This document shows, piece after piece, positions 31,729 through 37,871 of a stretch of 37,871 nt of DNA. How positions within the stretch are numbered: the stretch's first letter is position 1; each line of letters starts with the position of its first letter. The stretch covers positions 1-37,871 of the forward strand of contig DAHXNJ010000014.1 of assembly GCA_027365445.1 (NCBI GenBank). The letters run 5' to 3'. The DNA is from Candidatus Saccharimonadota bacterium (GTDB lineage Bacteria; Patescibacteriota; Saccharimonadia; Saccharimonadales; UBA4665). Under the pieces are notes generated by a model. The model saw only the letters and a program-made list of their open reading frames with translations. It ran no database searches and had not been told where the DNA came from. Position numbers and translations under genes: made by a program.

Positions 31729-31761
31729 GTGGGAGGCCTTAAAAACAGCCGATAATACCAC
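31729..31761 (+). promoter_or_regulatory. L1-type regulatory hairpin between rplK and rplA
   Basis: GTGG (31729-31732) pairs with CCAC (31758-31761), and GGC (31735-31737) with GCC (31748-31750). Between the two helices is an asymmetric internal loop: GA on one side, GATAATA on the other. Two helices around a lopsided GA/GAU-containing loop is the known binding shape for L1 on rRNA and on its own mRNA. It ends 19 bases before the rplA start. Confidence 0.55.
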
Positions 31762-31780
31762 GAAAGGATAAATAATCATT

Positions 31781-32704
31781 ATGGCCAAAGCTAAAGAAGA
31801 AGAAACTAAACTAAAAATAGAAACAGCTAAAAAAGATAAGGTAGTAAAAGCTGACGAAGTTAAAACTACCAAAACTACCGCTAAGGCTGGAAAGCGAAGT
31901 CAAAAAGCAATCGAAGCTAAAGAGGAAAAATTAGCAAAGCTAGAAAAAAAGCAAGCAGAAACTCCTAACGACAAAGCTAAGTCAAGTGAGTCTAAATTAA
32001 AGCCCACACCAACAAGAACAAAACTTGAAAGAAGGTCTAAATCTTACAAAAAAATTAATACTATCATCGACAAGTCAAAGACTTATGAGCAAAAAGAAGC
32101 TTGTGCATTAGTAATCAAGTCTAATCCTGTAAAATTTGATGCAACCGTTGAACTTCACGTTCGTCTAGCAGTTGATCCAAGACAAGCAGATCAAAACGTC
32201 AGAGATAATGTACTACTACCGGCGGGAACGGGAAAGAAAATCCGCGTAGCAGCTTATGTTGATGATGCTAATGTAAACGCGGCAAAAGACGCTGGTGCGG
32301 ACTTAATTGGCGAAAACGATATTAACAAAGAACTAGAAGCAGGTAACTTTAGTTTCGACGTTCTTGTTGCGACACCGTCACAAATGCCCAAATTAGGCAA
32401 ATACGCTCGTTTATTAGGCCCTAGAGGACTTATGCCTAACCCTAAGAGTGGTACAGTTACTAATGACATCACCAAGGCCATAAAAGAAGCAAAAGCCGGT
32501 AAGGTTGAATATCGTGTCGACAGTGGCGGTATTATTCATTTAGGAATTGGCAAAGTTAGTTTTAAGCCAGAACAACTTGACGAAAACTTGACTGCAGTCT
32601 TAGCCAGCATTAAAGCTAACAAACCAGCCAGCATTAAAGCTACCTATATCATTAATGCCTACCTAACGACCTCAATGGGTCCATCGATTAAGCTTTCTGT
32701 TTAA
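31781..32704 (+). CDS. rplA: 50S ribosomal protein L1 (uL1) with long lysine-rich N-terminal extension
   Basis: In this 307-residue protein the L1 core begins near residue 80 (RRSKSYKKINTIIDKSKTYE) and carries the domain II hallmark LLGPRGLMPNPKSGTVTNDI. It ends with the SSG-like TYIINAYLTTSMGPSIKL. The first 75-80 residues are Lys/Glu/Ala/Thr-rich and are absent from ordinary L1 (about 230 residues). L1 forms the mobile stalk at the E site. The stop overlaps the convergent MprF-like gene by 4 bases. Confidence 0.96.
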   Translation: MAKAKEEETKLKIETAKKDKVVKADEVKTTKTTAKAGKRSQKAIEAKEEKLAKLEKKQAETPNDKAKSSESKLKPTPTRTKLERRSKSYKKINTIIDKSKTYEQKEACALVIKSNPVKFDATVELHVRLAVDPRQADQNVRDNVLLPAGTGKKIRVAAYVDDANVNAAKDAGADLIGENDINKELEAGNFSFDVLVATPSQMPKLGKYARLLGPRGLMPNPKSGTVTNDITKAIKEAKAGKVEYRVDSGGIIHLGIGKVSFKPEQLDENLTAVLASIKANKPASIKATYIINAYLTTSMGPSIKLSV

Positions 32705-34398
32705 TTACGTACTTTCATAGCTAGCAACAAAGCATTTAGCATTTTACTAAAACCACGCACACCACCCTTATAGGCTAAGTATCTATCACTCCATGTGGGT
32801 TCATATTTGTCCTTAAATCGATGTAATCCACTAAACGAATAGATTCTATCGCCATTGACATAGGCAAAGCGAAGAACACTACCTATTAAACTATTCTCTT
32901 CATTAGATTCATCTAAGCCAACTAAAGGACACAGCCCTAAACTAAAGTGCTTATAGCCTTTATCATGAAGCAAAAAAAGCAATTGATATAGTAAAAAATC
33001 GTTTATATTTGGAGGAGCATCCTTAACGCCTCGAAGCATATCATAAGTAACTTCTTCTTGATTGAAACTAGCCGAGGGTACAATATTCATAAATGCCTGT
33101 ATTGTTTTGACTGCATCTCTTACTACTACTATCTGACATTGTTGCACGTATTCTTCACTAAAATAACCCATTACAAAACCCCTTTCGCTACGACCTGGCT
33201 TGTCCAACCAATTGTCCGATATAAATTTTAGTCTATCGACTATGGCTTGATGGTGTGGTGGATCAAGTATTTCTACGCTATAATTTTCTCGACTAAATCG
33301 GTTTTTTATATTCCTAAAATACTTATTTTTAGCAGTTACATTAACGAAATGATCTATATCGACAATTGCTTCTTGACCTATTAGCTGTAACTGATAGCCA
33401 TTATCCTTATAAAAGTCTCCGTAACGTTCATCAATATGAATAAGTGCTGGTTGCCAATCATTGGCCCAACAAGTTTGGCTGAATTCACGAAATAACTGAC
33501 TATATGATGCCCGGTTACCAACCGGATCAGCTAGAATCAAAGCAACTCCTCTACGAACGTTATATGCTATTGCTGCGTCTCCATTGCTGCTAAAGAAATA
33601 ATGTTTATCATGTGGCCAAAGCTTAAAGTAATCCTCGCTTGGAGCACCATATCGATCGATAATCTTTCTTATCCTCTCTCTGTCAGCCGACTGATCAATC
33701 AAGCGCGCTCTAACTGGAGCAAATAAAGATAATACCAAATAAGCTAAAGAGATTATGCTAATAAAAGATAGTGAGTCCATGAATAAATTAGCCCTCTTAG
33801 TATATGGATGTAGAGGCTGATTAGTCGTCAGATCAAATTGATCAATCGTATGATGAATTGCGCTAACGAAGGATATTTGACGGTGAAAGTCTGTTTTACC
33901 AAGTAACATAAATCCGGCTATACCATAGATTAAGGTAATCAATAAAACTATTACTGCTAGCTTAAATGAATTCCTAAAGGCCGTTAAATCGCTCTTTACT
34001 CTAAATGAGTTTTTACTTAATAAAAGTGTTACGGTAATAATTATTGGTAAGATAATATATCGAACTAATATGATTAAATTAAATCTATCTAGCTGATGAT
34101 GATTAAGTATCGCCGTAACACCTTCTCCAAATATAAAAATAAAGATAGCCAAAGCTACTATTAACGCATTACGTTTTCGGCGACTTAGCAAAATACTTAA
34201 ATAAACCAAGCCCATACCTAGTAAAATATGTATATCGATAACAAAACTGTTTAAGAACTTTAAGTGAAATAACTCAATTTCATCCAATAGAGTAGATATA
34301 GTAATAAAAAACCCATATAAGCCAACTAAAAAACTCACTAATAAGACTGTTGAAGAAGTAGTAATTTTAAATTGTTCAGTTATACGATTTTGATTCAT
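32701..34398 (-). CDS. MprF-like membrane protein with lysyltransferase-type (DUF2156) domain
   Basis: In this 565-residue protein the first 230 residues hold about six membrane helices. The rest is a DUF2156/GNAT-like domain as in MprF phosphatidylglycerol lysyltransferases: HDKHYFFSSNGDAAIAYNVR, ADPVGNRASYSQLFREF, DKPGRSERGFVMGYFSEEYV and a late CPLVGLDESNEEN. MprF enzymes add amino acids from charged tRNA to membrane lipids. The membrane part is shorter than in full MprF, so flippase activity is doubtful. The acceptor could also be another envelope molecule. Confidence 0.85.
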   Translation of the reverse strand: MNQNRITEQFKITTSSTVLLVSFLVGLYGFFITISTLLDEIELFHLKFLNSFVIDIHILLGMGLVYLSILLSRRKRNALIVALAIFIFIFGEGVTAILNHHQLDRFNLIILVRYIILPIIITVTLLLSKNSFRVKSDLTAFRNSFKLAVIVLLITLIYGIAGFMLLGKTDFHRQISFVSAIHHTIDQFDLTTNQPLHPYTKRANLFMDSLSFISIISLAYLVLSLFAPVRARLIDQSADRERIRKIIDRYGAPSEDYFKLWPHDKHYFFSSNGDAAIAYNVRRGVALILADPVGNRASYSQLFREFSQTCWANDWQPALIHIDERYGDFYKDNGYQLQLIGQEAIVDIDHFVNVTAKNKYFRNIKNRFSRENYSVEILDPPHHQAIVDRLKFISDNWLDKPGRSERGFVMGYFSEEYVQQCQIVVVRDAVKTIQAFMNIVPSASFNQEEVTYDMLRGVKDAPPNINDFLLYQLLFLLHDKGYKHFSLGLCPLVGLDESNEENSLIGSVLRFAYVNGDRIYSFSGLHRFKDKYEPTWSDRYLAYKGGVRGFSKMLNALLLAMKVRN

Positions 34399-34518
34399 AG
34401 ATGGCTTATGTCTTTTTATATATTGTAAACGAATATATAAATGTATAGTATTAGTTTTTACATTTGCAATTTATGCAAGTTAATGTGTAGAATGATAAAA
34501 AATAAGGGAAGGTATCTT

Positions 34519-35232
34519 TTGGCCGTCTATAGCAACATCCAAATAAGACAGGCAATCAATGATGGTCACATTGTATGCGTGCCTTTTAATCCAAAGCATG
34601 TATCACATGCCAGTCTTGACGTAACTCTAGGCAATTATTTCTATCGGATTGAGAAGATGGAAGAAAGAGTAATCTATAATCCGTTTGACAAAGAAGATGT
34701 TGAGCGCTATTTTGATGGTCCATATAAGGCAACGACTCATGAACAATGGTGTAAGCAAAACGGTATAACACCGTTAAACAACATACCTCTTGATCATCCG
34801 GTTATTAGCTTAAAACCAGGCGAAAGAATATTGGCTCACACTCATGAATTCTTCGGCATAAACCCTCCTGGAGCATATGAACTAAAATCTCGATCCAGTT
34901 GGGGAAGGAATGGGGTAGCAGTATGTTTTGATGCCGGATGGGTCGACCCAGGATATATTAATCGATTGACATTAGAAATATACAATCTCAATGACCGAGA
35001 AACAGTCGTCTTGCCGGTTGGTGAAAGAATTGCCCAAGCAGTGTTTCACGAAACAGGAGAAGTGCAGGGTAATTATGGTGAAGGAAGAGATAATGGATTT
35101 AGTGGTAAATATCAACAAGGGACAGTCCTAGATACAGTTATTAAAACCTGGTCACCAGATATGATGCTTCCAAAAGCCTATAAGGACGGCCGCACCAAAC
35201 CAATCCCGATTAACGGGGCGGCTTATGAGTAG
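34519..35232 (+). CDS. dcd: dCTP deaminase
   Basis: This protein of about 237 residues begins (M)AVYSNIQIRQAINDGHIVC. The conserved block ELKSRSSWGRNGVAVCFDAG carries the S-R-S-S-x-x-R nucleotide-binding motif; LTLEIYNL holds the catalytic Glu, and SGKYQQGT is near the end. It turns dCTP into dUTP (or dUMP if bifunctional). The start is unsure: TTG 34519 sits 6 bases after AAGGGAAGG (34504-34512), while ATG codons at 34441, 34483 and 34492 lack a ribosome site. It overlaps the next gene by 8 bases, which completes dTTP synthesis. Confidence 0.9.
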   Translation: MAVYSNIQIRQAINDGHIVCVPFNPKHVSHASLDVTLGNYFYRIEKMEERVIYNPFDKEDVERYFDGPYKATTHEQWCKQNGITPLNNIPLDHPVISLKPGERILAHTHEFFGINPPGAYELKSRSSWGRNGVAVCFDAGWVDPGYINRLTLEIYNLNDRETVVLPVGERIAQAVFHETGEVQGNYGEGRDNGFSGKYQQGTVLDTVIKTWSPDMMLPKAYKDGRTKPIPINGAAYE

Positions 35233-37576
35233 TGGCAAATATATAGTTCTAGAAGGTCCAGAAGGAGTTGGTAAAACAACCCAAATGCAAGAATTAGGTC
35301 GACGACTAGAATTAGCCGGACTTCCAACTCGTACGTTTAGAGAGCCCGACTCACAAAGTGATTTAACGGCAAGAGCCATAAGACGTTTAACCCAAGATCC
35401 CAGATATCCAATGAACACTAATACCGAAGTATTGCTATATAATGCAGCCCGCTCTCAATCACTTCAGATAATTAAGCATTGTGTAGAAAATGGAATTATT
35501 TGCATTGTAGACCGAAATTATTTAACAACTTTAGCAATCCAATATTATGGACGAGCAGATGTTCCGGACTATAACACAATCAATCAGATAATATCTTTTG
35601 CAGTCAATGGTATGGAGCCTGATTTAACAGTCGTTCTAGATGCTCCTGTAACCTTATTGATGGAAAGACTAGCAAAAAGAAGAGCTGGCGATCGATACGA
35701 TAGCTTAGATGCTGCATTCTTAGAAAGAGTTAGGGCAGGTTATTTATGGGAGGCCAACCAACGAAATCTACCAGTCATATTTGCTAACGATAGCTTAGAA
35801 GAAGTAGCCAACCAAATATGGAAACATGTGGCTAAAACTTTAAGTGTGCGAACAGTTTCAGCCCCTGTTGCCTCAAAGGACATACTGGAAACAGAACCAC
35901 CACTTCCGTCTCTTAAGCCTAATCTATCCAAAAACGAACCAGAAAAAACATTAGAAGAGCTATTGATTAAAGGCACAAAAAGTATAACTATTACCCAACA
36001 AGGTAAACAATACCTCGAAAAAGCAGTCACCAATACCGAAGGCAACGTTTACGCCTTTACGAGCTATCTATCTTCACCAACTATTGCGGCCGCTATGGCC
36101 AGGCTAAGTCGTAGAGGAGATGACATGCGCATTACATTGTTAGACGAATTTGCCTCTCATGACGGAAAAGATGAAGATTTATTAAAGCGAGTCATAACTG
36201 CCTATGGAGACGACTCGGTTCAGCAATTAGCCGGCATCCATTTAGTAGTTGAACAAGCATCTAACCTCTTAACTAAAAAACTTGAAAGGGGAAGGTTAGC
36301 TGCCTATCTTGAGCAATCAACTCGATACATTTATTTTGATAAAAAAGATAGTAATGGCAAATATAAATACCACGTACCAAAAGAATTAGATACCGAGACT
36401 ACCAAACTATACAAACGTAGCATGGATAAGATCTTTAAAAATTATTCCAAAATGGTTCACCAACTTGCTGAATATATTACTTCGACATCAAAAGTACCTC
36501 TTGACCAAAGAGATGGGGCATTTAAGGCAGCAATTAGAGCCCAAGCTTGCGATGCAGTCCGTCCGGTTCTACCAGTTGCTACCACCTCAACCGTGGGAAT
36601 CTTTGCCTCTACTCAGGCCCTTGAAAGCTTAATAATGCGCTTACTAAGCGAAGACCTTCTTGAATCAAAAGAAACCGGAAAGCTATTACTAACAGAAGCA
36701 CGAAAAGTTATTCCTATGTTTTTAGAGCGTACCGACAAGCCAGATCGAGGTGGTGCCATGACCGCCTATAAAGCCAACAACAATAAAGCCATGAAACAAT
36801 TGGCCAATAGCCAACTTAATCAGAAATTGCCTGCTAATAATGATGAGAGCGTTACTCTTGTTGATGTATGGCCCCGAAATGAACTAGATCTTGTAGCGGA
36901 TATGCTATATGAATACACCGACATGTCACTTAATTCTATTAAAAATGAAGTTTCAACCTGGACGTATGACCAAAAGGTAGCCACTATAAAAACCTATGTC
37001 GGCGAACGACTTAACCGTAGGCACCGCCCCGCCAGAGCTCTCGAAAAAGCCCATTATAGCTGGGACATCGTCTGTGATTATGGTATCTTCCGTGACTTGC
37101 AACGTCACCGAATAGTTGACGACCTAGAATGGCAAGAACTCACTCCACGTTACGGCTATGACATGCCTAAAGTAATAGAAGAGGCAGGACTGAGTGAGCT
37201 ATTTGAATCTTGCTTTGATATAAGCCTCGAACTATATAGTCAATTACAGTCAGCAGGATATACTGAATCTTCTCAGTATGCTACCTTACTAGGACATCGA
37301 ATGCGCTGGAAGGTTACTTACAATGCTAGAGAGGCATTTCACCTACATGAGCTGAGAACCGGCCCTCAAGGACATCCAGGATACCGAAAACTCGTTAATG
37401 AGATGCATCAGAAACTAGCCGAAGTTCATCCTCTCCTAGCCGAATCAATGAGATTTGTTAATAAAGATGAAGACCCAGCTCTTACAAGATTGGCTGCCGA
37501 ACGATATGCACAATTTAAACTTAATAATCTAAATCAAGATAAAACAGCTACTCAGCTCGCTCAAAGTGATAAATAA
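35225..37576 (+). CDS. Thymidylate kinase fused to two ThyX-like domains
   Basis: In this 783-residue protein residues 1-205 are thymidylate kinase: P loop LEGPEGVGKTTQ, FREPDSQSD, the DR of VDRNYLTTLA and a lid RRAGDRYDS. A 65-residue linker follows. Residues 273-520 are ThyX-like, with RGRLAAYLEQSTRYI standing in for the ThyX motif RHRxxSxxExSxRY. Residues about 541-770 are a second ThyX-like unit with RHRIVDDLEWQELTPRYG. Flavin-dependent ThyX makes dTMP from dUMP, and the kinase makes dTDP. The two imperfect motifs may complement each other. Its start overlaps dcd by 8 bases. Confidence 0.9.
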   Translation: MSSGKYIVLEGPEGVGKTTQMQELGRRLELAGLPTRTFREPDSQSDLTARAIRRLTQDPRYPMNTNTEVLLYNAARSQSLQIIKHCVENGIICIVDRNYLTTLAIQYYGRADVPDYNTINQIISFAVNGMEPDLTVVLDAPVTLLMERLAKRRAGDRYDSLDAAFLERVRAGYLWEANQRNLPVIFANDSLEEVANQIWKHVAKTLSVRTVSAPVASKDILETEPPLPSLKPNLSKNEPEKTLEELLIKGTKSITITQQGKQYLEKAVTNTEGNVYAFTSYLSSPTIAAAMARLSRRGDDMRITLLDEFASHDGKDEDLLKRVITAYGDDSVQQLAGIHLVVEQASNLLTKKLERGRLAAYLEQSTRYIYFDKKDSNGKYKYHVPKELDTETTKLYKRSMDKIFKNYSKMVHQLAEYITSTSKVPLDQRDGAFKAAIRAQACDAVRPVLPVATTSTVGIFASTQALESLIMRLLSEDLLESKETGKLLLTEARKVIPMFLERTDKPDRGGAMTAYKANNNKAMKQLANSQLNQKLPANNDESVTLVDVWPRNELDLVADMLYEYTDMSLNSIKNEVSTWTYDQKVATIKTYVGERLNRRHRPARALEKAHYSWDIVCDYGIFRDLQRHRIVDDLEWQELTPRYGYDMPKVIEEAGLSELFESCFDISLELYSQLQSAGYTESSQYATLLGHRMRWKVTYNAREAFHLHELRTGPQGHPGYRKLVNEMHQKLAEVHPLLAESMRFVNKDEDPALTRLAAERYAQFKLNNLNQDKTATQLAQSDK

Positions 37577-37871
37577 GATCGTTTATAGCGCCTTTATCAC
37601 AGAAAATATAACCACACGAAACCTTAGTCAGTGCTAATTCTTGCTGAGAATCATAACAAATTATTTTACCAAGATATTCTCTTTGATCACCCGAGTCATA
37701 ATAACGTTCATACTGTTTTGGATTATCCCAATCAATTGCCGGCAAGTGACCTTCACTGTCTAAATTAACCGATTTAGTTACGATCAATTCTCCTAAATGT
37801 AGTCTCATTTTATTATTAATTTGACGATCAAGTTCATAGTAAGCAGGAACAGTAATTGGCTTCGAATTTAA
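37548..37871 (-). CDS. Hypothetical protein, 5' end beyond the window (partial)
   Basis: The frame is open on the minus strand from the right edge to its stop at 37548, giving about 107 residues. An internal ATG at 37808 is possible as a start, but 21 further codons upstream are also open, so the gene probably continues beyond the window. Visible segments include PITVPAYYELDRQINNKMRL, YYDSGDQREYLGKIICYD and CGYIFCDKGAINDLIYHFE. No family is recognised. It converges on and overlaps the Tmk-ThyX gene by 29 bases. Confidence 0.5.
   Translation of the reverse strand, partial: LNSKPITVPAYYELDRQINNKMRLHLGELIVTKSVNLDSEGHLPAIDWDNPKQYERYYDSGDQREYLGKIICYDSQQELALTKVSCGYIFCDKGAINDLIYHFERAE

Noticed and set aside
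1-37871. UGA recoded as Gly or Trp, as in some candidate phyla
   Set aside because: trpS, the second toxin and the ATPase end at TGA where the families end, and tRNA-Trp has a plain CCA anticodon.

Overview
The window looks like a chromosome segment from an AT-rich Patescibacteria (CPR) bacterium, plausibly Saccharibacteria. The signs are compact gene spacing, ribosomal proteins L36 and L33 without their zinc cysteines, an L1 with a long lysine-rich N-terminal extension, a GT4-GH57-GH15 glycogen-type gene cluster, and a thymidylate kinase fused to ThyX-like domains. TGA ends several genes where no read-through is possible, so UGA is not recoded. The phylum call is inference; no rRNA gene is present.

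Left block (1-8233): the 3' end of secY, a 416-base AT-rich gap, then infA-rpmJ-rpsM-rpsK-rpsD-rpoA-rplQ-rplM-rpsI, followed by trpS, an RluD-type pseudouridine synthase, a DNA polymerase III delta'-like ATPase and a membrane-anchored TPR protein. A convergent membrane/coiled-coil gene (8230-8784) closes this block.

Variable block (about 8861-19614): this is the most interesting part. (i) Five small minus-strand modules, two of them near-duplicate Phd/RelE toxin-antitoxin pairs, are separated by six copies of a roughly 29-bp repeat with an internal hairpin. Each module appears to have its own promoter, and the repeat lies at the 3' end of each module. The array resembles an integron cassette array, but the repeat does not fit canonical attC. 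(ii) A PD-(D/E)XK nuclease-like gene. (iii) A minus-strand cluster of three membrane-anchored exported proteins, preceded by a strongly folded leader or small RNA with its own promoter. (iv) A G+C-richer integrative element: unknown gene, DUF5659-like gene, small gene, P-loop ATPase and large serine recombinase. The recombinase frame runs on through the antisense strand of tRNA-Tyr, and a 101-base palindrome precedes the recombinase gene.

Right block (19471-37871): tRNA-Tyr, two tRNA-Thr genes, a small unknown gene and rpmG; the GT4-GH57-GH15 operon; tRNA-Trp; a P-loop kinase; a YgjP-like metallopeptidase; an orphan soluble histidine kinase; a GT2 membrane glycosyltransferase; secE-nusG-rplK-rplA with an L1-type regulatory hairpin; an MprF-like membrane protein; and dcd overlapping a Tmk-ThyX-ThyX fusion. 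Together the last two genes could form a dCTP-to-dTDP pathway. A partial gene runs off the right edge.

Many genes have a TATAAT-like -10 box only 5-9 bases before the start codon, which suggests leaderless transcripts are common here.
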